A stretch of 64,000 bases of DNA from Anseranas semipalmata (lineage: Eukaryota; Chordata; Aves; Anseriformes; Anseranatidae): assembly GCA_013399115.1 (NCBI GenBank), contig VXAA01007187.1:370914-434913 (forward strand), read 5' to 3'. This document shows positions 41,115 to 53,006 of the stretch, piece after piece (the stretch's first letter is position 1; each line of letters starts with the position of its first letter). A program made the position numbers and the translations under genes. The notes beneath the pieces were generated by a model. The model saw only the letters and a list, made by a program, of their open reading frames with translations, made no database searches and was not told the origin of the DNA.

Positions 41115-42052
41115 AAACCTGGATGTTGGACTAGAAGGAGTTTTGAGCAAATTTGCCGATGACACCAAACTGGGAGGAGTTGTAGACTCGGCTGAGGGTG
41201 GAAAGGCCTTGCAGAGAGATCTGGACAGATTGGAGAGCTGGGCAATCACCAACCACATGAAGTTTAATAAGAGCAAGTGCCGGGTCCTGCACCTGGGACG
41301 GGGCAACCCTGGCTATACGTACAGACTGGGCAATGAGACGCTGGAGAGCAGCCCCGCAGAGAGGTATCTGGGGGTTGTGGTTGACAGCAAGTTGAATATG
41401 AGCCAGCAGTGTGCCCTGGCAGCCAGGAGGGCCAACCGTATCCTGGGGTGCATCAAGCACGGCATTGCTAGCCGGTCGAGGGAAGTGATTGTCCCGCTCT
41501 ACTCTGCGCTGGTGCGGCCTCACCTTGAGTACTGTGTGCAGTTCTGGGCACCACAGTACAAAAAGGATGTAAAACTGCTGGAGAGTGTCCAGAGGAGGGC
41601 GACGAAGATGGTGAAGGGCCTAGAGGGGAAGACGTATGAGGAGCGGCTGAGGTCACTTGGCCTGTTCAGCCTGGAGAAGAGGAGGCTGAGGGGACACCTC
41701 ATCGCAGTCTACAACTTCCTTGCGAGGGGGAGTGGAGGGCCAGGCGCCGACCTATTCTCCTTAATCACCAGTGATAGAACCCGCGGCAATGGTGTCAAGC
41801 TGAGGCAGGGGAGGTTTAGGTTGGACATTAGGAAGAGGTTCTTCACTGAGAGGGTGGTTGCACACTGGAACAGGCTCCCCAGTGAAGTAGTCACTGCACC
41901 AAGCCTGTCTGAATTTAAGAGGCGTTTGGACTGTGCACTTAGTCACATGGTCTAAAATTTTGGGTAGACCTGTGCAGTGCCAGGAGTTGGACTCAATGAT
42001 CCTTATGGGTCCCTTCCAACTCGGGATATTCTGTGATTCTGTGTGATTCTGT
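41115..42052 (+). mobile_element. CR1 LINE, 5'-truncated, plus strand, longest intact reading frame
   Basis: An uninterrupted frame of 295 codons (41068-41955) contains the C-terminal half of CR1 ORF2: [20 protein letters not shown] with intact [78 protein letters not shown] and [18 protein letters not shown]. It ends SHMV just before a stop and a 3' UTR with a GATTCTGTGTGATTCTGT tail. The first roughly 16 residues of the frame come from the flanking duplication, not from CR1. The lack of frameshifts makes this the least decayed CR1 here, but with RT truncated before its catalytic block it cannot be active. Confidence 0.98.
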
Positions 42053-43074
42053 AAAGCTTCCTTATGTATTTGACACACGGAAAAATTAAGATTCACTAAT
42101 GTGTATTAGTGTGTCAGAGAAGTCTGGTAAGTCCTTTGTACCCCTATTGTGGGACTCACCACAGAGTCTTTGGGAACTTACTCAGGAACTCTGAAAAGTT
42201 GCTCCTGGGATGGAAGGTTTTCTCTAGAGTCACAGTTTGTTGACAATCACGAAGTGCCATGGTAAATTAAACAGATAAAGATAGCTTGGATTTCTAAATG
42301 AGAAAACAGTAAACCTCAGAGAAACAAAACTTAACAGTAGAAAATTTTCAGAAAAAAAAAGTCGAACATTGAACCAGGTCCTTTTGAGGATCCAGCAACA
42401 CCATTTTAAGGATAAATGTGCTCTGGGTGAGAACCCTGAGCTGGCTCACAATGGGTGGAGCAGCACTTGTCTCCACAGATATTCCGTATCTCATTTTTGT
42501 GTGCGTGTGTGTTTTTTTAAATTATTATTATTGACTACATACTGTAGAGGAGACAATATGTTTGTCCCTTGGCAGGACAGACTTGATTCATTAGACAGAA
42601 CAGTTGAGCCGGCTCATGTACAATGGCAGTCTGTGGAAAACAAACACTGAAAGGGACGCATGCCTGTGTGTGCATACATTCACGTATGGGCAAGAAAAAA
42701 GTTCATGGTTATACAAGGACAGAATCCTTCAGGACAGGAAATTTTTTCTCCTCCATGCTTGAGGGAAGAAACAATCAATAAGAAGAAGCCCCAAGTCAAA
42801 ATTACTGGGGAGCATCTGACACCATCTTGAGTTAAGAATCAAATCTTATTCTACAGTTTTGCATTTCAATTGTACCCATGTTCTCAGACACAGCTTTATT
42901 AAGGTATCTCTAATTCTTGTAATCAGTGTGCTTAAAGACTCCCAGAAATAAACTGGCCCTCTTGAACTCTCAGAAGAACAGTTCCAGCTGGCAGGTGCCC
43001 ACATACATAAAGGTATTCATATTACTGAAGAGTGAAAGGGGTTAGCACAAGCCATCAAAGACTCCAGTGTTTTG

Positions 43075-43555
43075 GGGCTGAGGAACACACGTGTTCCAAC
43101 AAGCCTCTCAGAAGAGGCCAAGAGTCCATTAAGACCCATACTGTAAAGGGTAATACACCTCACTTGTCACAGCCCTGAGGGCACCAACAGGCCTTAACTG
43201 CCCTGACCAGCCCCAGCTGCCATCTCCACCAGACCCCTCTGGGCGAGGAGCCCCAGTTAAGCTCAGGCCTGCATTCCCAGCCCTGCCCTGGATTTAAACA
43301 GTGTGCCTGTTTCTAGCCCTGTGCCTGTCTCCTGGACCCTGGCTCTGGTTAATTGACTGCCATGTCTGGAACTGTTGATGGCTCCTGCTGCAGGTCCCAG
43401 CTCTGCCCGCAGTGCTGAGGCCCCCTGGCGTGCTGTCCCGCTGGTGAGGGCACTGCTTGGGCTGGTGGCACCCTCTGGTTCCTTCTCATCCTTCTTCACC
43501 GGGCAGCCCTGCTCATGCTGATCTTGGACACTATTAATCAATAGCACCAGACAAA
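43075..43555. other. GC-rich segment of unknown origin, possible old dispersed repeat
   Basis: About 480 bp rich in CCCTG, CAGCCC and CCTGG words stands out sharply from the AT-rich intron on both sides. It starts near TGTTTTGGGGCTGAGG and ends near AATCAATAGCACC. The composition resembles LTR or other repeat remnants, but I cannot name a family and see no clear terminal repeats or target duplication. A 94-codon minus-strand frame (43547-43263) has low-complexity composition and no domain I recognise. Confidence 0.4.
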
Positions 43556-44305
43556 TGTATTCCCCAAGCAGAAATCACTATTTTTAACTAGGTATTTCTT
43601 ATTATATCAAGACCTTCCAGTCTGATCCAAATTCATCTCTCCATAAAAAGCACTGTACCAAAAACTAATCTTCAAAGATTTTTCCAGTCTTTAAACAGAG
43701 AAAACAGCTCAGATCAGATGTGGTATGGGTACTAAAAATCGCCAAAGGCAGACTACTAGGGCAAAGCTGATAGAATGAACAGAGTCAGAATACAGTAATA
43801 CATACTGTGTCTTGTTCTTCACTGGTTATGTTTTTCCAATTTGAGAAAACCAAATGCTGTTGCCTTTGCACAGCTACAGTTTAATTTTCAAACCCATGCT
43901 AGTAACCAAAAAAGTCACCTGTAATACACAGGTGGAGAGACTGGGTAGGGGGAGAGGGGAAGAGAAGGGCACAAGAAAGTAATAACCTGCATTTCAAGAG
44001 GGACAGGATTCCCTGAGCATGCTCTATAATATAGAACGGGACACAAGGCAATTCAGATACCTCATACAACTGACTTGTGTGTTCGAGGTTTTCAGAATAC
44101 TCTGATACATATTTGACTTTGTTCTCTGTGAAATAAATATGTTTTGTGGCTTCTACTATTTTTTAGGTTATTCTACGGTATGAAATGCATATTGTATTGA
44201 CCTAAGAATAGCAATAACTACTAATGAAAGTAATAAGGGTTTGTAAACTGTCATGTCCTAAATAAAAGGTTTTCCCAAGATAACATATTTGGGGGATGTT
44301 AATTA

Positions 44306-44339
44306 TTTTAAAATGATCAATTGATTGATCATTTAAAAA
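44306..44339. repeat. Inverted repeat, 10-bp perfect stem extended by 4 bp
   Basis: AAATGATCAA at 44311-44320, loop TTGA, then TTGATCATTT at 44325-44334. Beyond one A:A mismatch, TTTT and AAAA add four more pairs. Because the stem is very AT-rich, it would be modest in stability; no function is evident. Confidence 0.8.
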
Positions 44340-45872
44340 AAAAATCTGTAAAAAAAAAAAAAGGTTGGTACTCATCAGCTGCCTAACAGTAAGTGTATAC
44401 ACCCTACCGTAGCCTGTTTCTATTAACTTCTATAATTAGACTAGCAATAACCCAGTAAAACCTATTATTTCCAGTACCATCTTTGATGTACTTTGAAATC
44501 AACAGATATGTCAATGAGACCATGGATAAATCAGTTTACATCCTTGACATCTACAACTAGAAATTTGTTATTACATTAGATTGTTATAAATATCAATGGA
44601 AAACAAAAATGTATACCATCTGAAACTCAGACATAACCAAATGTAAAATAATACTTTGCTTATTTTTAATCATGAAAAGGATTTTGATCACAGAGGCACA
44701 GAGAAGTCATCTACAGGAAAGACAATAGGAAAAGAAAAATTTAGAACACTTAAAATAACTGTACCAGAAGAACTCATATGCAGACTTCAAAAACAATCAA
44801 TGCATGAAACTGCAGTTTAAAAAAAAGTATTACAATTCAGCAATACGAAAAAATCACCCATACATTTATGGTCAGAGGAAGAAAAAAATAACCACACTAA
44901 GTCTTGAACTGATATTCTGTTCCGAATAGCACACTAGCTGTTACATCTAATTATGAAGAAAGATTATTCAAAGAAAAGGAAGAGAAAGGGGATAGTAGCT
45001 AAACTGGTTTATGAAATGTTTATGAAAGTGCTAGACTAAACTCAAAACAATGAGAGCTAAGATCTACCACTGTTTTTTTTTTTTCCTCTAGTCAGTAAGT
45101 TCTCACCTACCTGGGATGCCTAGAGTAACACATTTCATATTCACCAGCTGGGAAATTACTATGTAAATTGAAGAAGATGGGAAAAATCAGAAGAGGACTT
45201 GTGTGGGGGACTTTTGTTTGTTTTTAGGAAACAGACCAAATGGTAGGTAACTGAGCGGAGTGGAGAAAAGAAAAGCATCAAGGGAAAGGAGATTACAGAT
45301 GGAATTCCAAAAAGCAGAAATACAGAGTAGAAAAATGCTTGTGATTTTATAGAGAAATAGGCATCTAGAGTTGCTTGATAGGCAGAGACTAGTTTATTCA
45401 AACAAAGCAAAGGCCGAAACGTGAGCATGAAAACTCTTAGAAACATATAAGAGGGGTAAGAAACAAATGCATCTAATTTATCCATTTATATATCCGGGCT
45501 GACAATCAGGTGTTTACAGAACTTAGTAAATTACAAATGATATTCCAGAACTGCCTTCTAAGCCAAAAGAGATCAGGAAAAAAAGCTCTAAAGATTTTTC
45601 TTCTCCAGTTTTCTTTGGAATTTTTCTTTTGAGAAACACTTAGATGAACAAAGAGGACTGCATGACTGAATGCAGCCTTGAACAGCAGAAGTCTTGCACC
45701 TACATAAGCAGAGATTTATTTTCCAGAAAGAATGCCACTTGAAATCATTTACTATTTAAAACTGGTCATCCTTCCTTTCTGTGTAACTTAGATGTTATAT
45801 ACTAGGCCTACAGAAAGAGAGAAATTGAATTCCTCAGCAGTACTAAGTATTTTATGTTTGGAAGATTCTTAC

Positions 45873-45993
45873 CCTGTATTGATGGAAATGATTTCTATCA
45901 GTGGATTCTTCCTGATCTTTGGCAAATCCAGTCGTGCTCCACCCAAACGTTTTCCATTATCCTTTTTCTGACCCAGCAGTCTCACAGAATGAC
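45873..45993 (-). CDS. CDKAL1: CDKAL1 coding exon (linker into radical-SAM domain), 121 nt
   Basis: On the minus strand the acceptor reads TTTGAAG and the donor reads ACAGG followed by GTAAG. The exon carries GT to finish the glycine begun in the 61.0-kb exon, then 39 codons, then GG that begins a second split glycine. The protein starts [18 protein letters not shown] and ends [11 protein letters not shown], matching CDKAL1 as I remember it at about residues 174-212. The human protein has R where this one has K after DNG, a conservative change. The segment is the basic linker and the first strand of the radical-SAM barrel, just before the iron-sulfur motif. Both neighbouring introns are long (15.1 kb upstream, 35.8 kb downstream). 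Length 121 is not a multiple of three, so skipping this exon alone would shift the frame. Confidence 0.97.
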
Positions 45994-48959
45994 CTTCAAA
46001 TGAAGCACAAAAATGCAGTCAGTACAAAGCACATATTTGTTTTGATTTGCTCTTCTTCACAAGCAGTGTTTATACTTCAAAGATTGCAAATGAGAATAAG
46101 ATGTAATAATTTATTTCCACCAGCTGGAGCATTTAAAAAGAGACATTGACAGGTAAAATAAATCATGTTAAAATGAACAAATTATTTCATCCAATTATCT
46201 TTTCACACTTGCATTTTCTGGTTTATTCAATTAAAATGATCTAAGTGGTTTCATTTGCAGATTCTCAAGCAAATATCAACTTAGCAATATTTAAATAAAT
46301 AGTATGGCAGGTTTAAAATATTTTTTCCACAAATTTCATGCATGCCTAAATTAGTAGGTAATAAACTACTCCTAAACATTTTTAAAGCTTATTATATGGA
46401 GAACTAACTTATTTGAGTCTAAGTTGCCTGACTATACAACTCTGACAGAAAGTACTCTGAAGTATATCCTGATAACATGTTCATGGCTAAACCGACAAGC
46501 AAGATTTATGGTCAGTATTGGCTTCCCCAGTCCAATTCCAGCAAGTCAGATTGCCTAGAATCAAAAGGGATTTTTGAGCAGTAGAGAGCTTTGGGAGGAG
46601 GCATTTATTGTTTATTTTGTCTCTATTCTATAATTACCTGAGATTTTAATTTGCAAATTCTTTGCTATCCAGAGACAAATTTCCCCTTAAGCTCTGTTCT
46701 CTTCCTGCGACATATTACCCCGACAGCCCTGCTCTTTCCCTACAAATCTTGTTTCCTGCAGGACATTGAGAGTGTTCTGTTGCCAGCTGAGTATGCAGAC
46801 ACATGCAGAGCTGCTGTGTTAAGACCCTGCTAAATACCAAATCTACTGCATTAGTGCCCCTATCTGAAACAGGCTGAAATCGATGAACTGAAACAGGGGG
46901 AAAGGGATCATTGCACTCTTACTCCCCTAGACTTACAGAGGTGATCATATGCACCACCCCAGGGCACGTTCCTCCCACACCAAGGAGACTGCAAGTCAGA
47001 AAACTGCCACACAACTCCTCTCCTGTAGCCAGTAATACCCAGACAGTAAAATACAGATACTGTCACCAACTGCCTGCAACAGTACCTCAGTTATACCACT
47101 TATTTTAAAATATATCTTAAGAGCACAGATGACAGTCTTCACCAAAAAATCTGAAGCAAAATCTAACGATAAAGAATAAAAACAATTGCGTGTATATTTT
47201 TGCAAGACTTAGGGTAAAATATCCCCAACTGAAAAACAGAAAGCTTGTATCATTTACTTCATAAAGCCCAGACAGAACAGACCATAACAAACAGCAAGGG
47301 AAACCAATGCTAGATAACTGACAAGACATGGAAAGTGACCACTACTTGGAGTGAAGCAAAGGGAAAAAGCATGTATCCCCTGAAGCTGGAAAACTCTTTG
47401 ATAATACATGCTACAACTACAGCTACAGATGTGGAATATTCCTTACATATTATTTAAAAAAAGAAAAGGCTATCCTAAAAAGGGCGGGCGGGAAGGACGG
47501 GTGGAATGGAAAGCATGTGTGAAGTACTACCTGAACTACATCTAGCACAGCAATCTAGATATCAAACTCAGATCAGCTGCTCAACCAAATCTACTGACAC
47601 TACCAACAGTTATTTACAAAACTAATTCATCCAGCAGTTTAAGCCTTTCAACACTACCTGTTTTGAGGAGATTTTAGTTAATTTATTAATAATGTGGCAT
47701 TCATACTCGTACCCAACAACAGCTGGGAGATAAGCAACTACTTTTGGCATACCATCTTTCTCAGACTTAAGCTACATACAAAATTCCCAGTCGGAAATTT
47801 AATCTAATGGAGAAGTGAGCAGGACTGGCTGAGATCGTAATGGTTAATACTAAAAGGAGATGTCAGTAACAGTAATTGAAAGGTTATTATTTTTGCAGTT
47901 GCATTTGGGAAAAATTTCATTACACCCTGCTGTGAACTTAGAAATACACTACTTGTGCTATTAACATTTGCTAAATTATTCATTTCTATCTTTTCATGAC
48001 AATACCAGCAATATCATTGTCTCACAATACAATCAGTTATTTTCCAATCTAATGCTTCATTAAGGAGTCACAAGCATGACACCATTTTATTTACTTATAT
48101 AACAAAAAGTGATTGCATTATCATAAGCATACAAATTGAACTAGAAGCAGAGAACATCGCTTTTTGTATTTCTTAATACTGCAGTTTATTTGGAATAAGG
48201 CAGTTTATCCAGTTTTTAAATATTCAATTGTTTTTATCATATTAAAACTGTATTTAGATTTACAGCAGAAAATATAGTGGAACAATTTACAGTATTCTTA
48301 AATAAGCAGGCTTAAAAATAACAACCACACAAAATTCTTACATGTAGAACTAGAGTCAGACCACCATTCTGAAGATTAAAAAACAAACTGCCCTCCCCTA
48401 CAAGTAATATCTCAGCAGAATCAGTGAAGCTTGATCTCTGAATCTGTGCCCCTCGCAAAGACCAGCATCATGAATTATTGTTGTCTAGTTAGAATTTAAA
48501 TTGTGCTCTGCCTTTCCCATACTGGGAACATTAAACAAAGACAAGCTTTTTCAAGGAACTTCTGGAGAAAGAATATCCTTTAGGCTATGCAACTTGTCTC
48601 AAACCTGTTTGAAATTTATCAAAGGACTAAAAGCTAGTAAAGAGAGACAGAAATGGATATAATGATAAACCTCTTTGTGAGGTACAACTTTAAAATCCCC
48701 ATTTGCTTAGGAAAACAGGCAAAAAAATAAACACTATAGTGGTCTAGAAAATCTTGTTAACTCTGCCTTTTAGATGCAAAGAAGGTTACCAGAAACATTA
48801 GAAAAAAATCCTCGGACATTTTCAAGTAAAATATAACTCACTATGATACATAAGACCCTGCCTCTCTTATCTTCAGAGACTTTCTTAATTCAGGAAAGAA
48901 ACTCCACCTCAGTTATTACCTCCCATGTGATCCACACACATTCACAATTCTGTACTGCA

Positions 48960-49070
48960 TGAGGCACTAATGGACTTGGTTTAGCAATGGGACTCGGTAG
49001 GTCTGGTTGATGGTTGGACTTGATGATCTTGAAGGTCTTTTCCAAACTAGATGATTCTATGCTTCTGTGA
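48960..49070 (+). mobile_element. CR1 LINE 3' UTR fragment, plus strand
   Basis: Only about 110 bp remain. The end reads GGTTGGACTTGATGATCTTG, then AAGGTCTTTTCCAA, then GATTCTATGCTTCTGTGA, the normal CR1 3' end order. The upstream part (GGACTTGGTTTAGCAATGGG) is a loose match to the CR1 3' UTR. No ORF2 sequence is present. Confidence 0.85.
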
Positions 49071-49307
49071 GTATCATTTGATCACCCCTAGCTAGCTTAA
49101 AACAGGCAAAGATCCATCCCAACCCAGCATACCAGCTCAGCCTGGGAATGAAACACGGGAGCTCATTTTCACATCATGTATGGCTACGTTTTTTTTCATA
49201 TTCCCTCTGAATGACACTATATTTCAAGTTAATATGAGGCTGTAAAACCTGTGTGGCACTCAAGTATGGTAATATCCCTGTACTTTTCACTCCAGACACC
49301 ATAGGAT

Positions 49308-49362
49308 TAAAAACAAAACAAAAAGAAACAAACAAAACCAAACAAAACAACAACAACAACAA
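49308..49362. repeat. A-rich tract ending in (CAA)5
   Basis: AAAC and AAAAC units followed by five CAA repeats at 49348-49362. Simple sequence in the intron. Confidence 0.9.
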
Positions 49363-52300
49363 CACAGCAGTACTAGGAGATAAGCTTTAGCAACAAGTTC
49401 AGTGCTTCCAGAAAGCAAACAGCACATTCATAACCAACTACAGTAATTTGTATTGCAGACACAAAAATAATTAAAAAAAAAAAATCCTGTTACAGTATGT
49501 GACCTTAAATCCTCTTTCCCTACTCCACACATGGACTATTTTGTTTCATTCTAAGTAATCGCTAAAGCATCTGTTTACAGCATTGTTGCTATTAATAAAA
49601 CGTAACTTGATAAACACTGAATCATGCTTTTTCACATGCTGTAGATCGTTTTTCTCCCATACTTATTTCAAGAAAACTTAAAAATAATATTTTGTAATCT
49701 TCAGTAAGCAAAAGGCTAAACAACATTTTTTTTTAAATTGTCTGACCAGCCTTAACACCACACAAACATCAAATATAACAGAAAAAGCAGCAATTTCAAA
49801 ATCTCATTTTTGATCTCCTTTCAAAACTAAGAATAAGGCAAAACATTGCAATAAAAGGTTTCCTTCTAAAGCACTACACCTGATTAAGCTTCCTTCTCTC
49901 TTACCTAACAGGTTGGATAACAACTAAACAAAGCAAGTGTCCCAAACCTAAATGTAGTCTCTTCGTTTCTTTTTTTCTTTTTTTAATGTTTGGTACAAAA
50001 CCATTTTTGGCTAATCATAGTTCAACTCCAATAACAATGAATGCTCTATCTCAGATATAAAAAAACAAAAAACAAAAAACAAAACACTCCTTTTTTGATG
50101 CCTCTCTGAAAGATGCAAGCTTTGAAATACAGCTTAATGACAAACAGATCTAGTCAGGTCATCCAGTCTAGATCTGTTTATAGATCACAGTCTAAACATT
50201 TCAGTCCTATAAACCTCTTCAGACATAAAGATAACTTTTCTACTTCCACATAGTGTACGAGCAAATAAAATTATATTAAAAAAACTGATAAGGTTAATTA
50301 GAGGTTTAGGTCATGCTTCAGAGCAGGCATTCACAAATTAATAGATAATTAATGCAGATTACAGTTCAAGAATAGTACTAACCAAGTCCAGTGAGGAAAC
50401 ACAGAGCAGAATCACTCACAGCAAGTGTAAATGAAATCAAGCTAGAAAGAATTTAAAATGAATCAGAGCTCTCTAATTTTCAGAGCTCACTTAAAAATGA
50501 AACTCACCTTTACATACAAGTCAGTGGACACAATTCAAGTTACTTTGCAATGCCACAGAAGACGAGGTTGGAATGAATTAATGAGGATATTAAATCCTAT
50601 TGTTAGACTAAATAAAGGCTTTTGAATGTGGCAGTTTGATAAACCACTGTGCAGAATGAAAGTATTTTCAAGGCATTCATTTTCACTTGTTAAAAAGGAT
50701 ACAAAGAAAGTACCATAATATTAATGTCATGTACATATACTTTTATCTGTAGATGGTATATGTGCTTCAGGAGTGCAATAAGAGAATGTCTGATCTTGAA
50801 ATATGAGTACGTGAAGTGAATTGGTAATGTTAAATGCGCTCTGAACCTTAGACTATTGTCAGGTCTCTATGATCTAGACCCACAGCAGCTACTGAAATTA
50901 CACCAAACTGATTCAAACTGAACTGGTATTTTGCCAGCTTTGCCAGTCAGAGGGAAGTGGTCTGGCTTCGTCATCTTTAGTTAAAGTTAACAACTGTCTA
51001 TCAGCGTTGCAAATATCTGTCAGATATTACTGTGTTTCAAAAATAGCCAGCTTCATTCAATCCACAGGCTGGCACCCCTCAGCAGCTGCTCAGAAATATC
51101 TGCCTGAAAGATGGAACAGGGCATCCAGCGACGGTCCCTCCTCCGTCCCTGCGCACACCACTGGAAATACAGTGTGCCACTGAAACAGCTCCCAGCCTGA
51201 TACAGAGCGCTATTTTTTAGCTGTTACCTTCAGAGTTCAGCGCAGATATCTGAAGGAGCTCAAAAACATGAGTTTAAAGAAAATCCTCAAAGATGCAGGA
51301 AACCCCTGCCTTGGCAGCACAATTTCTATTGTTTTCAGCTTCTTCTGTTACCCATTCTTTCCCTTTCCCAATCACATCATTATACTTAGAGGTTATTCAC
51401 CATTTCCTGAAAGACACTTTTTTCCTCACAACAAGGCTGCCAATGTACAATACTATTCCTCCCAGCTGTCTCTCACCAACCCGTTTGATCTTCTCCAGCA
51501 TCTTGAGGGAAAAGGACTAAGTACTATTTCATGTACTCTTGCACACATTTCCTTCCACCATTATTCACTTCTTAATGCATACAGAGCTTCCTTTCCTTAA
51601 TGCTAACACTGGAAAAATGGCACATAGAAGCAGCATAGCTAAGGAAGGCAAAGTAATTGGAAGGGAAAACAAAGGAGTAAATTTGCCCAAACAAAAACTA
51701 AAGGAATAAGTGTAAGGAAAAAAACAAAAGCAGTGATAAAGACTGAAAGATCTAGTAAATATAAAAATTAAAAAGATTTAGAAAACTTCAGTGAAAGTAA
51801 CAAAAACATGCAAAAGCATACTAAAGAGAAGGGAACCTAAGAAGATAAAATAAAAACAAAAATTAAAGGAAGAAGAGGCAAATCAGGAGCTATTACAAAA
51901 CTTTAACATCAGATTAAATTAAGCTTTTATTTAGAGTGATGTTCTAACCCTGCAGCTACTGGGTACAAACAACCTTCTAAGTCATTTTGGATCTTCAGGC
52001 AGGGCTAACAAAAATAGCGTCTGAAATATAACGATGCAGCACCAATTGCCTAACACACTGTACAGCTAGCTGTACTTTAGGCCAATCCTCTCAGATTTGG
52101 AGCTGCTTTAAATCCAGACTTGGTGAGCTTGCAGTGGACAGACAGGGTTAGACCTGAAGTCCTGGTTTACCTTTGTGGAATCTGACCACTTGTGCCCACT
52201 CTCCCATCTTTTCTGCCCATCCTGAAGCACAAATAAGCTGTCCCACAACAGACATGACTGACTGCAAAGGAATCCTTGAGCTCCCCAGAACAATCACATG

Positions 52301-52987
52301 CTGCCAAACAAGTACAGAAACAAGGACAACACTAACCGACTTAGGGCTTTGCTGTGTGAATGCTCCCCCCCAACCCACCCAAGCTAGCCAACAGCACATT
52401 AGTAACATAGTGATGCCACTGCTGAGCATCATCCGTGGGATTTCCTGCCTCTTGTAAACACAGGGAACAGAGTCAAAGAAAAAACAAACCCAACTGGAAG
52501 ATATATGCTCTGCTCCTGGCCAAGCAATGCATGTAAATTGTTCCTCTTCTAGATCAGCAAAACTGGGAATGCTGTGCAAGTCAAACTCCTTCTTCAACTG
52601 GTATAGGCAGGAACTGGGTCCCATTACAAGTCAGGGAATAATTCTGACTAATGCTGTCAGAATTGCTGATATTTTCCCCACCTGCGGGTCCCAGCACCAC
52701 AGGAAAAAGCATACTCTCAGCCAAATGACTGGTCCCATCAGGTTGCTGATAGCAGGTGGTATGTGTGGCCTCATCTCCACAATTCAGAGCTTTTTCATAA
52801 AAGGATTACCTTCCACACTACACAGGCTCAAAAAAGCTTCAGAGAAAGCTGCAGATATTATTAAGCATGTGGCACATATGATATTGGCCTGAAATACGTG
52901 TATTTACCAAGCCTTGCATTTGAAATTAGCATCCAAGAACAATTCTGTTTCAGAAGACTCCAGAATCCAGTGCCACACAGGTGGAGA

Positions 52988-53006
52988 TTTTTTTTTTTTT
53001 TTTTTT
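52988..53006. repeat. Poly-T run (19)
   Basis: Nineteen T followed by AATTCTTCTTATTT. It would read as poly-A on the CDKAL1 strand; no gene-like body is recognised on either side. Confidence 0.9.

Larger units (their letters stand above)
10082..45872 (-). other. CDKAL1: CDKAL1 intron, complete (35,791 bp, phase 2)
   Basis: This intron lies between the 121-nt and 104-nt exons and splits a glycine codon after its second base. It contains seven CR1 copies, the assembly gap at 12298-12769, the GC-rich segment near 43.3 kb and several simple repeats. The long stretches 16.4-22.5, 23.7-28.2, 28.9-35.5, 36.7-41.0, 42.1-43.0 and 43.6-45.8 kb hold AT-rich sequence with nothing I can name. Candidate conserved non-coding elements cannot be judged from one sequence. 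Confidence 0.95.

Noticed and set aside
43263..43547. 94-codon minus-strand frame
   Set aside because: A product of the GC-rich block with low-complexity composition and no domain.
45159..45485. 108-codon hydrophobic minus-strand frame
   Set aside because: Hydrophobicity follows from A-rich plus-strand sequence read as T-rich codons; no splice or homology support.
52148..52624. 158-codon minus-strand frame, the longest outside repeats
   Set aside because: Same strand as CDKAL1 but between two exons whose residues are contiguous; no domain or similarity recognised, and composition looks like chance.
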